A DNA stretch of 64,000 nucleotides from JAICKM01 sp050998805 (GCA_050998805.1 JBPCPV010000030.1:1-64000); one strand, 5' to 3'. Shown: positions 6,524-14,651, counted from the first letter of the stretch. The notes: generated by a model from the sequence alone, not told the origin. A program made the numbers and translations.

Positions 6524-6766
6524 TTACCCACATCCTTGTCCGGGGAAGAGATGGTGGGGGAAGGGGTGGCGTTCGAGATGAGTAAGTGCGGCCACCGCCT
6601 GCCATACGGCTGCCAACCCACACAGCAGAATATAGCCCCCGTCCCGGTCAATCGCCCACCCCAGCTTGCCACCCAACGGCCGCAGCCAATCTACCGCCAG
6701 CGGAGGCCATTCCTCGGCCACGTGGTACACAAACTGAGCTGCTGCCAGCACTAAGTAACGTTGCAA
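6524..6766 (-). other. Open frame of unknown status at the 3' end of the IS
   Basis: An 80-codon frame starting at TTG, with a hydrophobic Ala/Leu-rich middle. It lies downstream of the transposase remnant and ends in the terminal inverted repeat. No family is recognisable and no clear ribosome-binding site is present. It may be noncoding IS sequence; I list it only because it occupies the IS tail. Confidence 0.2.
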
Positions 6767-6858
6767 AAATCTCTTCGAGTTTTGCAGCCCATCTCAGGCG
6801 TGAAAAGTGCCAAGGACTATTGAACACTTACTTAGCACGAACACCATCTGCTGACGCT

Positions 6859-7961
6859 CTAGGCTGCGTACCCCATGTCTTCTACATCCAAGCCCTGCTC
6901 TTGCTCGAACCTGTAGCCCTGCTCTATCCGTCCCCGCAACCGCCAGTCGCTATAGACGCTTTGCGCCGTCGCTTCGTCTTTCACCTCCACATTCGTTAGC
7001 AGCACCAGCGTGCGCTCCTCCTGGGGGTCGTAGACAACCAGCGCCCAGACCAGCGGGCGAGCACTCTCCTCCAGCCCATCTGCTATCCCCAGCCGCAATC
7101 CCAGCCACGCGATACGAACCTTCGCCAACCGGGTCCTGCCGGCATGGGTAAAGACAACTTCCCAACTGCTCTCCCAGGGCAGCGTCTCCACCATCTCACC
7201 CAAACGCTCCCGTTCCCAGCGGTCTAAGCGCAGATTATACACCTCGACCCAGCGCTCCATGTGGCTGGCTCGGATCACCTATTGCCCCTCGACTTGGTTC
7301 ATATACCCGAAGAGCTCGAGGGCATCCAGCCCGCTGTCGCCGACAAAGCGTAGACGCTCCTGCGGGAAGAGTTGGCGCGTCAAGCACATCGCGTGGCGCA
7401 GTTCGTGGTTTTGGCTGTCAAAGTCGAACTTGTAGGAGAACCAGCGGGCATAGGTAGTGGCCGCCACGCGAGTGTCGACGATGGTAGCTGTGAGGGCGGG
7501 ATAGCCACGAGCCAGCCGAGCCGCGCCGTAACGGTCGGGCGGGGTAGACTTAGAACCGTGCAAACTCCGGGCAGTTTGTGGGTGTAGGGCTTCTCGAACC
7601 GCACGGGGTCGAGGGCGACCACCAGATAGGGGGGGGCCTCGGCGGCGACAGTGGCTTGGGCCAGCCGGTAGAGGCCGCGTGTCAGACGGCGCGCCGAGAT
7701 GCGACGATTGCCCAGCAAGCGGTAGATGCGCTTGGCTGCTGCCGAGACCTTGCCGACGAGCCGCCTGGATACGGGCTGCGCCATGCGGGTGACTTGGGGA
7801 GACTGGGAGGCCAAGATGCCGGCGACTGCCAGCGGCAGGACGCGGCGTAAGCGGGCATCGGGTAAGATTGCTTGCATTGGAGCGAGAAACCTGTTGAGGG
7901 TTTGTTCGAGTTCGGCTGCCGGCAACTGGGCAAGCGAGCGGGCAACGGGTATACTTTGCAT
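6859..7961 (-). pseudogene. IS4-family DDE transposase, frameshift plus in-frame TAG
   Basis: Three pieces join into one transposase. The N-terminal part (7961 to about 7555) carries LVVALDP with the first catalytic Asp. A frameshift near 7540-7565 follows. The middle part carries VGDSGLDALELFGYM, with the second Asp, and ends at a TAG (7281-7279). The same frame then continues into the C-terminal part with GRIEQGYRFEQEQGLDVED, resembling the catalytic Glu region of IS4 enzymes. About 365 codons in all. The start MQSIPVARSL has an AGGAGG Shine-Dalgarno that lies in a hairpin stem. The element is therefore unlikely to move itself unless the enzyme is supplied from elsewhere. Confidence 0.88.
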
Positions 7962-7963
7962 AG

Positions 7964-8023
7964 ATCCGCCTCCTGTGTGAAAAGAGTAATGGCTTACTCC
8001 TTTCTACAACACAGAGGCGGATT
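7964..8023 (-). promoter_or_regulatory. Leader hairpin covering the transposase Shine-Dalgarno
   Basis: The arms ATCCGCCTC (7964-7972) and GAGGCGGAT (8015-8023) pair perfectly, and the stem extends by about five more pairs after one bulge. The AGGAGG Shine-Dalgarno is inside the stem. Read-through transcripts from outside the element would fold this way and hide the start, a known way for IS elements to avoid accidental expression. The solo end conserves the same arms. Confidence 0.6.
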
Positions 8024-8056
8024 TCGCATCCTCCCCGAGATGTGGGTAATCACCAG

Positions 8057-8065
8057 TCAAACACG
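8057..8065. repeat. Right target-site duplication TCAAACACG
   Basis: Exact copy of the 9-mer at 3630-3638, directly abutting the right end of the composite transposon. Confidence 0.88.
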
Positions 8066-8068
8066 CGG

Positions 8069-8097
8069 TTGACAGTCCTGTGCCGATGGCGTATAAT
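8069..8097 (+). promoter_or_regulatory. Consensus promoter of secDF
   Basis: TTGACA (8069-8074), a 17-nt spacer and TATAAT (8092-8097), a full consensus match. It starts three bases after the right target-site duplication, so the transposon sits at the very edge of the promoter without breaking it. The leader to the GTG start is about 60 nt. Confidence 0.88.
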
Positions 8098-8161
8098 CTT
8101 AATTGGCGTCCTCTGAGGGATGCCGATTTTTCGCATAACGGCATAAGAGAGGAGCCTTCCA

Positions 8162-9700
8162 GTGCGTCAAAACATCGCTACGGCTGTAGCGGCGATCCTG
8201 CTAATTACGGTGATTGCGGCGGTAATCAATTTCTGGCCGGGTATGTTCGATGTACGCCTCGGCCTCGACCTGAAAGGCGGCGCGCAGGTCTTGCTCGAAG
8301 CACGGCCTCAGCCGGGGGTGCCCGCCGACGTACAAAAAAGTAACCTCCAGGCTGCGTCCGACGTTGTCGCAAACCGCGTCAACGGCAGCGGTGTGTCGGA
8401 GCCGCTCGTCCAGCTCCAGGGCAACAACCGGATCATCGTCGAGCTGCCGGGCGTCAAAGACCCCGACCAGGTGATCAAGACGATGCGCGAAACCGGCTAC
8501 CTCGAATGGATCAACTCGGGCGACCAGCAACTCCCTGTAGGCTCGCTAGTTACGACCGACAAAGGCCCTCCTACGCCGGACCAGATCCGCGCCTACCAGC
8601 AGGGATCCGGCACCTCCCCGATCACCAACACCCAGTCGTTGACCCCCACCGGCACCCTCACCTCCACGGCCGGGATTACACCCACGGGCAGCGTCACCTC
8701 TACAGCCGGTATCACCTCCACCGGCACCGTCAGCCCGACCACCGGCTTCGTCACCTACAACAACGGCCAGGTCTTCCCGGTGATCGTCACAGGTGCCGAG
8801 GTTGACGGCACGAAAGTAACCGCCGGCATTGACCCGCAGACCAACACGCCCGAGGTCCAGTTCACCTTGAAGGGTGACGGTCCGAATAAGCTGCGCGACT
8901 TTACGCAGAACAACATCAACAAGTATATGCCGATCGTGCTGGATAAGAAAGTGATCTCCAGCCCGGTGATCCAGGGCGCGATACCGAACGGCGTCGGCGT
9001 GATCAATCACATGACCGCCTCGGAGGCACAGGCGCTGGCGATCCAGTTGCGCTACGGCGCGCTGCCGGTCGCTCTCGACGTGGTGAGCAACCGCACCATC
9101 GGCCCGACGCTCGGTGCCGAAGGGGTGCAGCGCAGCCTCGTGGCCGGCGCGGTCGGCCTCACACTGGTCATGCTCTTCATGCTGCTGTTCTACCGGCTGC
9201 CGGGTCTGCTCGCCGACATCGCCCTGCTGATCTTCGCCATGGTCACATTCGCCATCTTCCGCGTCATCCCGGTGACGCTGACCCTGGCGGGCATCGCTGG
9301 CTTCATCCTGTCTATCGGTATGGCTGTAGACGCCAATGTGCTGATCTTCGCGCGTATCAAAGAAGAGTTACGTAGCGGCAAGACGATCGGCGCGGCGGTG
9401 GAGGCCGGATTCGACCACGCCTTCCCGTCGATCCGCGACTCGAACGCGACCACGCTGATCATCACGGCGATCCTCTACTGGTTCGGGGGGACATTCGGGG
9501 CGAGCGTGATCAAGGGCTTCGCGCTCACGCTGTTCATCTCGGTGCTGATCTCGCTGCTGACCGCGTTCTTCGTCTCGCGCACATTCCTGCGCCTGGTGGT
9601 GCGCCTGCCCCTCGCCAAGAATCAGTGGTGGTTCGGGATCGACCAGCCGAAGCGCGTGACCCCACCGCCGACCGAAGGCGGCATCCAACCCGTAGGCTAG
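8162..9700 (+). CDS. secD: Protein-export membrane protein SecD
   Basis: A 512-residue SecD, which with SecF uses the proton gradient to help pull secreted proteins across the membrane after SecA/SecYEG. The N-terminus has one membrane helix and the family motif LGLDLKGGAQVLLE. The C-terminal membrane domain (from about residue 320) carries the pattern GMAVDANVLIFARIKEEL. The periplasmic part contains a Thr/Ser/Gly-rich stretch at about residues 157-198 made of TPTGTLTSTAG-like units, which I do not recognise from other SecD proteins. The GTG start has a GAGGAG-like Shine-Dalgarno. secF follows 14 nt downstream. Confidence 0.95.
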   Translation: MRQNIATAVAAILLITVIAAVINFWPGMFDVRLGLDLKGGAQVLLEARPQPGVPADVQKSNLQAASDVVANRVNGSGVSEPLVQLQGNNRIIVELPGVKDPDQVIKTMRETGYLEWINSGDQQLPVGSLVTTDKGPPTPDQIRAYQQGSGTSPITNTQSLTPTGTLTSTAGITPTGSVTSTAGITSTGTVSPTTGFVTYNNGQVFPVIVTGAEVDGTKVTAGIDPQTNTPEVQFTLKGDGPNKLRDFTQNNINKYMPIVLDKKVISSPVIQGAIPNGVGVINHMTASEAQALAIQLRYGALPVALDVVSNRTIGPTLGAEGVQRSLVAGAVGLTLVMLFMLLFYRLPGLLADIALLIFAMVTFAIFRVIPVTLTLAGIAGFILSIGMAVDANVLIFARIKEELRSGKTIGAAVEAGFDHAFPSIRDSNATTLIITAILYWFGGTFGASVIKGFALTLFISVLISLLTAFFVSRTFLRLVVRLPLAKNQWWFGIDQPKRVTPPPTEGGIQPVG

Positions 9701-9714
9701 CTTAAGGAGCGTTA

Positions 9715-10827
9715 ATGTTCGATATTGTAGGCAAGCGGTATCTCTATTTCCTGCTCTCGCTGTTGATCATCATCCCGGGCACTATCTCGCTGCTCCTCTT
9801 CGGACTGAAAGTCGGGATCGATTTCACGGGCGGCACCTACTGGGAGGTGATCCCGAAGAGCGCGGACCTCGGCACCGGGCGCGTCGCCACGCTGCTCAAG
9901 GCGAACGGTCACCCGGAGGCATCGGTCCAGAACGCCCAGATACCGGCTACGGGCCGCCCTCCGACCGACACGCTGGTGCTGCGTATGACAAACATCAACG
10001 AGGACGAAAAAGCCCAGCTCGTGAAGCTGCTGGTGGATAACGGTATCGTCGCCGGCCATGTGGAAACAACCACAGTCAGCAGCATCCAACCCGCGGCTTC
10101 CGTGACGGCCACCCGCACCGTAACCGCTACAGGCACCGTTACGACCACCGCCGGATCCACAACCGGTGCCGCGACCACCCAGGCCACGACTAAGTTCGAT
10201 GCTGGCCGGGAGATCCAGTACAACACGGTCGGCCCAACGGTCGGAAGTGAGGTCGCGGGGCAGGCTGTGCTCGCGGTAGCCCTTGCCTCGCTCGGCATCC
10301 TGATCTACCTCTCGATTGCCTTCCGGCGGGTGCAGAACCCGTTGCGCTACGGCATTTGCGCGCTCGCCGCGCTGCTCCACGATGTGCTGGTGGTGGTAGG
10401 CATCTTCTCGATCCTCGGGGTGCTTTTCAACAAGGAGGTTGACGCCCTGTTCATCACGGCTATGCTCACCGTGATCGGCTTCTCGGTCCACGACACGATT
10501 GTGGTCTTCGACCGGATCAGGGAGAACCTGCTGCGGCGCAAGTTCGACAGCTTCGATAAGACGGTCAACTACAGCTTGGTGCAGACGATGACCCGTTCGA
10601 TCAACACCTCGCTGACAGTCATCTTCACGCTCTTCGCGCTCTACCTGTTCGGTGGCGTCTCGGTGCGGGACTTCGTTCTCGCGCTGCTGATCGGGATCAT
10701 CTCGGGGACGTACTCCTCGATCTTCAACGCCAGTCTGCTGCTGGTAGTCTGGGAGAACAAGGACTGGCGCAACTGGTTCGGGCGGGGCACGCAGGCAGGC
10801 GGAACTGCTCGTGTTACCACTGCCTAA
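9715..10827 (+). CDS. secF: Protein-export membrane protein SecF
   Basis: A 370-residue SecF, partner of SecD. It begins with a membrane helix and then GIDFTGGTYWEV, the SecF motif. The membrane domain holds VIGFSVHDTIVVFDRIREN and MTRSINTSLTVIF, the usual SecF signatures. Like SecD it has an inserted Thr-rich segment, here at about residues 125-160 (SVTATRTVTATGTVTTTAG and onward). A TTAAGGAGCG Shine-Dalgarno precedes the start. Confidence 0.95.
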   Translation: MFDIVGKRYLYFLLSLLIIIPGTISLLLFGLKVGIDFTGGTYWEVIPKSADLGTGRVATLLKANGHPEASVQNAQIPATGRPPTDTLVLRMTNINEDEKAQLVKLLVDNGIVAGHVETTTVSSIQPAASVTATRTVTATGTVTTTAGSTTGAATTQATTKFDAGREIQYNTVGPTVGSEVAGQAVLAVALASLGILIYLSIAFRRVQNPLRYGICALAALLHDVLVVVGIFSILGVLFNKEVDALFITAMLTVIGFSVHDTIVVFDRIRENLLRRKFDSFDKTVNYSLVQTMTRSINTSLTVIFTLFALYLFGGVSVRDFVLALLIGIISGTYSSIFNASLLLVVWENKDWRNWFGRGTQAGGTARVTTA

Positions 10828-10843
10828 ACTCCGAGTTTTCGCC

Positions 10844-11722
10844 ATGTCGGAAGGGCCGGAAGTACATCGCATAGCGCAGAGACAGGACGAGCAACTCGCC
10901 GGGGCCGACCTGATCGAGGTCGAGACCAACCTGCGGAAGGCGCGTGGCTGGATGGAGAGGCACCCCGGTGCGCTCACGGGGCGGCGCATCGAGCGTGTCA
11001 CCGCCTGCGGCAAGCATATCCTCTGGTATATGGACGACGGTCTCTGGTTTCACTTCCACCTGCTGATGTTCGGCAAGTGGGAGTACCACCCTGCGGATGC
11101 GGTCGTCCCATACGACCGGACCACGCGGGCACAGATCCGCACCTCGAACGCCCTGCTCGCGCTCTGCAACGGCCAGGTCTTCGACATCGGCATCGGCGAC
11201 CCCTACGCAGAGCTGCCGACGCTGGCCGCGCTGGGGCCGGACATGTGCGCCGTACCCTTCGACCGCGATGAGTTCATCCGCCGACTGCTGCGCCCACAGC
11301 ACCATGCCCAGGGGATTGGCGTCGTGCTGCTCGATCAGACAGTCGCCAACGGGGTGGGCAACTACCTCAAGGCCGAGATCATGTTCGAGTGCAGGCTGGA
11401 CCCCTGGCGAACTGTCGGTGCGCTGACCTCTGCCGAGATAGATTGTATCGCCGATGCCGTGCCGCTCGTGGCGCAACGCGCCCTCGCCAATCGCGGCTGG
11501 ACGGTGCCCGACGACTTGCGTGAGCTGATCGAGGCAGGCGTCGTTCCCGGCGGGAGGGGCAAGCGGCACTGGGTCTTCCGGCGTACTAACCAGCCGTGCC
11601 ACAGGTGCGGCGGCAAGATCCGCCAGAAGCGCCAGGGGCCGGGCGAGGGCCGGTGGACCTTCTGGTGCGAGACCTGCCAGCCGGCAGGTGCGGAGCGGCC
11701 CTCCTCCGCCTCGGCGGCCTGA
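10844..11722 (+). CDS. Fpg/Nei-family DNA glycosylase-like protein
   Basis: A 292-residue member of the Fpg/Nei family, which removes oxidised bases and cuts the strand. It begins MSEGPEVHRIAQ. Other conserved parts are the GKHILWYM strand, the NGVGNYLKAEIM helix (helix-two-turn-helix) and a C-terminal zinc finger with four cysteines (CHRCGG then CETC). The nucleophile of the family is the N-terminal proline exposed after Met removal (MPEGPE). Here the codon is TCG, giving Ser at that place. The start at 10844 is 16 nt after secF, making co-transcription likely. Whether the enzyme is a bifunctional lyase is doubtful. Confidence 0.85.
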   Translation: MSEGPEVHRIAQRQDEQLAGADLIEVETNLRKARGWMERHPGALTGRRIERVTACGKHILWYMDDGLWFHFHLLMFGKWEYHPADAVVPYDRTTRAQIRTSNALLALCNGQVFDIGIGDPYAELPTLAALGPDMCAVPFDRDEFIRRLLRPQHHAQGIGVVLLDQTVANGVGNYLKAEIMFECRLDPWRTVGALTSAEIDCIADAVPLVAQRALANRGWTVPDDLRELIEAGVVPGGRGKRHWVFRRTNQPCHRCGGKIRQKRQGPGEGRWTFWCETCQPAGAERPSSASAA

Positions 11723-11727
11723 CCGAG

Positions 11728-12789
11728 ATGACGAGTATTCGCCTGCCGGGGCTTGTTGACGTGCATGTTCACCTGCGCGACCCGGGGAGCGAGCAAAAGG
11801 AAGACTTCACCACCGGCACGCGGGCGGCGCTCGCCGGTGGGATCACGACAGTCCTCGACATGCCGAACAACCCGGGCGCGCCGACGATCACCCCCTCCGC
11901 GCTCGACGAAAAGCGCGCCCGCGCGGCGGCTCGCACCTGCTGCGACATAGGCTTCCACTACGGGGCCACGCCCGACAACCTCGGCACATTCCCCGCAGTC
12001 ACCCCATCGGTGTTCGGCCTCAAGCTCTATCTCGACCACACGACCGGCAGCCTGCTGGTGGAGCGGCTTGACTCGATGCTCGACATCTTCGCCGCCTGGC
12101 CGCCCGACAAGCCGTTGCTCGTCCACGCGGAGGAGCGCAGCGTCGCGGCGGTGCTTGGACTGCTTGCCGCCGCGCCGCGCCGCGTCCACTTCTGCCACGT
12201 CAGCCGCGGCTCGGAGATACGGCTGATCCGCGCCGCGAAAGAACGCGGGCTGCCCGTGACCTGCGAGGTCGCGCCCCACCATCTTTTCCTGAGCGATGCC
12301 GACCTGCCGCGCCTGGGGCCATACGGCATGATGAAGCCGCCGCTCCGCACGGGGGCCGACGTGGACGCGCTCTGGGCGAACCTCGACGTGGTGGACATGG
12401 TCGCCACGGACCACGCGCCCCACACCCGCGCCGAGAAAGAGGTCGCCGCTCCGGCCTACGGCGTGCCCGGCCTCCAGACGGCATTGCCTCTGATGCTCAC
12501 TGCCGTCTCGGAAGGTCGCCTCAGCCTCGATCGCCTCGTGGAGCTGATGGCGACCGCGCCGCGCCGCGTCTTCGCCATCCCCGAACAGCCGGAGACCTTC
12601 GTGGAGATAGACCCCGACGCCGCATGGGAAATTACCGACGACCAGCAGCTCACGAAGTGCGGCTGGACGCCGTTCGCCGGCAGGCGCGTGCGCGGGCATG
12701 TGCAGCGGGTGGTGTTGCGCGGGACCGAAGTGATGCGCGACGGCGTGGTGTCCGCAGAGCCGGGCAGCGGGCGTGTGCTGACGCCTTAG
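11728..12789 (+). CDS. pyrC: Dihydroorotase, CAD-like type
   Basis: A 353-residue amidohydrolase that closes carbamoyl aspartate to dihydroorotate in pyrimidine synthesis. The metal-site motif DVHVHLRDPG gives His13 and His15. Further ligands lie in LLVHAEE, HFCHVSRGSE and ATDHAPHTRAEK. The beginning (MTSIRLPGLVDVHVHLRDPG) lacks the usual 40-50-residue N-terminal strand domain and looks like the dihydroorotase domain of animal CAD. I took the ATG at 11728; an in-frame upstream start would overlap the glycosylase gene. The carbamoylated Lys of classical type I enzymes seems to correspond to FGLKLYLDH. Confidence 0.88.
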   Translation: MTSIRLPGLVDVHVHLRDPGSEQKEDFTTGTRAALAGGITTVLDMPNNPGAPTITPSALDEKRARAAARTCCDIGFHYGATPDNLGTFPAVTPSVFGLKLYLDHTTGSLLVERLDSMLDIFAAWPPDKPLLVHAEERSVAAVLGLLAAAPRRVHFCHVSRGSEIRLIRAAKERGLPVTCEVAPHHLFLSDADLPRLGPYGMMKPPLRTGADVDALWANLDVVDMVATDHAPHTRAEKEVAAPAYGVPGLQTALPLMLTAVSEGRLSLDRLVELMATAPRRVFAIPEQPETFVEIDPDAAWEITDDQQLTKCGWTPFAGRRVRGHVQRVVLRGTEVMRDGVVSAEPGSGRVLTP

Positions 12790-12869
12790 CTGTCGCCATA
12801 TCGCATTCCCCGACAAAGGCGCTGAATGGTGCATCCTCCAATTGCGTGAGGCACTTAACCTGTTGCACG

Positions 12870-13257
12870 TCCAGACCCGGCAGTTTGAGCATTCAGTGCT
12901 GCCGCGAATTCGCGTGCGGCGAGGATGGCTTGCTCCGGGTTCAGCACCCGGCCCTCTTGCGTGGCCCGCTCAAAGACGGCCTCGTCGAGTTGGACGCGGG
13001 CAGCGGCGAGGTAGTGCTCGTAGTCGAGGCGGTCGGCACCCCAGAGTTTCGCGCTCAGGATATCGAGCAGCTGTTCCGCCGCGCCGAACAGCCGCGCGGC
13101 GCGCTTCGGCTGCCCCAGCGTGCTCGAAGTTGTCCATGACCAGCAGCAGGCGCTTGTCGCGGACGGCGCGAAGCACGGCCTGCCAGGGGTCGCCGCTATG
13201 CACGGTCACATCGAGCGTCGCGGCAAGCGCAGACACAATCTGCGTGGGGGCGGTCAA
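12870..13257 (-). pseudogene. Remnant of an ATP-binding LuxR/AfsR-like regulator with internal deletion
   Basis: On the minus strand the sequence APTQIVSALAATLDV then DKRLLLVMDNFEH (13250 to about 13120) is the nucleotide-binding core of large regulators of this type, with the Walker-B-like LLVMDNFEH. After a frameshift it passes directly into ARLFGAAEQLLDILSAKL and ALNAQTAG (13110-12880), which resembles the far C-terminus of the same kind of protein. Several hundred codons between the two are missing, so this is a decayed gene. Confidence 0.6.
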
Positions 13258-13464
13258 GTGTCGCAGAGCGGGGATCGCCTCGGCGCGCGGGTGCGGGCCG
13301 ACGGCAGCGTGCGGCTCTACAAGAACGCCATGCTGCTCGGCACGGTGACGCTGAGTGCGGCGGACCAGGCGTTCTTCAACGGCAGAGGCGGCAAGATCGG
13401 GGTGGGGGCGATAGGGGCCTCGAACGCATACCTCGACGACTTCGGCGGTGGCACCTCGCCCTAG
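13258..13464 (+). pseudogene. C-terminal fragment of a secreted LamG/concanavalin-like protein
   Basis: The frame VRADGSVRLYKNAMLLGTVTLS, followed by FFNGRGGKIGVGAIGA and ending YLDDFGGGTSP, is the end of a beta-sandwich domain common in secreted Chloroflexota proteins. It has no start, signal peptide or upstream domains, and follows the regulator remnant directly. It is an orphaned gene end. Confidence 0.5.
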
Positions 13465-13503
13465 CGGCCGACAGGGAGCACCTTCTACGAAAGCATCGTT
13501 AAT

Positions 13504-13531
13504 CCCTCTACGGTCTGCGGGCCGTAGAGGG
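13504..13531. terminator. Hairpin between convergent ends
   Basis: The 10-bp arms CCCTCTACGG and CCGTAGAGGG enclose an 8-nt loop between the gene debris and the 3' end of pyrB. No T-run follows on either strand, so this is either a weak terminator or simply a 3'-end protecting hairpin. Confidence 0.45.
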
Positions 13532-13541
13532 TAGGCCGCAC

Positions 13542-14651
13542 TCAGGACTCCGAAGTCGTCTGACCCAGCACCGCAGCTACCAGCGCCATCCTGATGTATA
13601 GCCCGTTCTGCACCTGGCGGAAGTAGTAGGCGCGCTCGTCCTGGTCGAGGCTCGCGGGGATCTCGGTGACGCGGGGCAGGGGGTGCATGAGGATCATCTC
13701 CTGCTTCGCCAGGCGCATGATCATCTCGTCTATCACGTAGCTCGCGCTCGCCTGCTCGTAGTCCCGCGCGGCATGGATCTCGGCGACCGGGCGGAGCGCG
13801 GCCTGCGTGGCCGCGTCGAGGTGCTCGTAATGCTCTCCGAAGGCGCGCATCGCCAGGTCTTCGAGGTGGCTGCCCACGAACCGCTCCTTCTGCACCCGTG
13901 TCACATACAGCACGTCGAGGTCGCCTATCGCCGAGAGGAGGTCGCCGGTCTCAGTCACCTCGATCCCGCGCGCGCGGGCGAACTCGATATACTCGTTTGG
14001 CAACGCCAGGGTTTCGGGGGCTATGCAGACGGCCCGCACCCGGTTCCCGTCAATAGCCAGCAGCTTGATCAGGGAGTGGACCGTGCGCCCGTTGCGGAGG
14101 TCACCGGTGAAGCCGATGGAGAGGCCATCGAGCTGGGGGCCGAAGCGGTCTTTGATCGTGTAGAGGTCGAGCAGGGCCTGGGTTGGGTGCTCGCCGATGC
14201 CGTCGCCGGCGTTGATGATCGGGGCCAGGCGGCCGGTGGTCAGGCTGAGTTCGTCGGCGGCATCCGCAGCCTCTCGCGCCGCTCCCTTCACGGGGTGGCG
14301 AATCACGATGGCGTCGGCATAGGAGGCGATTGTCTTCACCGTGTCGCGCAGGCTCTCGCCCTTCGTGACCGACGAGTAGCTGACCCCGCCTGCCGTGTTG
14401 ATGATCCGCCCGCCGAGCCGGGCGACTGCCGATTGGAAGGAGAGGTCGGTGCGTGTGCTCGCCTCGTAGAACAGGTTGGCGACGATCATCCCGTCGAGCG
14501 CCTTCGAGTGCCTCCCCTCCTCCACCATGCGGGCGAACGCCTTAGCCTCCGCGAAGAGCGGCTCTACCAGCTCGGGGCCGAACTGCTCCACGCTGAGTAC
14601 ATGCTGCTGTTGTAGCCGACGCAGTTCCCCAGCGCCCTTCGCCTCACCCAT
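13542..14651 (-). CDS. pyrB: Aspartate carbamoyltransferase catalytic chain
   Basis: A 369-residue enzyme that joins carbamoyl phosphate and aspartate. Conserved sites are STRT (residues 65-68, phosphate binding), KGES (97-100), the VIRHP motif and HPTQALLD (155-162). The C-terminal HPLPRVTEIPASLDQDERAYYFRQ is close in style to the animal CAD enzyme. The chain is about 60 residues longer than usual, mainly from about 30-35 extra residues between VQKERF and YVIDEMIM. The start abuts the flavin reductase stop (TAG-ATG), so the two are one transcript. pyrC is the other pathway gene here, on the opposite strand. Confidence 0.94.
   Translation of the reverse strand: MGEAKGAGELRRLQQQHVLSVEQFGPELVEPLFAEAKAFARMVEEGRHSKALDGMIVANLFYEASTRTDLSFQSAVARLGGRIINTAGGVSYSSVTKGESLRDTVKTIASYADAIVIRHPVKGAAREAADAADELSLTTGRLAPIINAGDGIGEHPTQALLDLYTIKDRFGPQLDGLSIGFTGDLRNGRTVHSLIKLLAIDGNRVRAVCIAPETLALPNEYIEFARARGIEVTETGDLLSAIGDLDVLYVTRVQKERFVGSHLEDLAMRAFGEHYEHLDAATQAALRPVAEIHAARDYEQASASYVIDEMIMRLAKQEMILMHPLPRVTEIPASLDQDERAYYFRQVQNGLYIRMALVAAVLGQTTSES

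Larger units (their letters stand above)
3639..8056. mobile_element. Composite transposon (4.4 kb) with exporter/regulator cargo
   Basis: Both outer ends carry the same inverted repeat beginning CTGGTGATTACCCACATC (3639 inward; 8056 inward on the other strand), and both are flanked by the 9-bp duplication TCAAACACG. The left end is a solo IS end with the transposase deleted; the right end is a full-length but decayed IS. They are inverted relative to each other, with their transposase-5' sides outermost. Between them lie an ABC-2 permease, its ATPase, a TetR regulator and a cytochrome P450 remnant, all visibly richer in A+T than the flanking genes. It is inserted between a repeat cluster and the secD promoter. 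Confidence 0.85.
6517..8056 (-). mobile_element. IS4-like insertion sequence, 1540 bp, transposase decayed
   Basis: Both ends carry the inverted repeat CTGGTGATTACCCACATC (6517-6534 and its complement at 8039-8056). The transposase runs right to left and is broken by a frameshift and a stop. Its outer end is also the outer end of the 4.4-kb composite element. Confidence 0.88.

Noticed and set aside
6524..6766. Small hydrophobic ORF in the IS tail as a passenger gene
   Set aside because: TTG start, no Shine-Dalgarno, no recognisable family, and it runs into the terminal inverted repeat; listed only as a doubtful feature.
9712..11013. Long minus-strand open frame opposite secF
   Set aside because: It is an antisense shadow caused by GC-rich codon bias; the plus strand has clear SecF and Nei motifs.
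11362..12834. 490-codon minus-strand frame opposite pyrC
   Set aside because: Low-complexity Arg/His-rich translation with no family features; the plus strand holds all dihydroorotase motifs.
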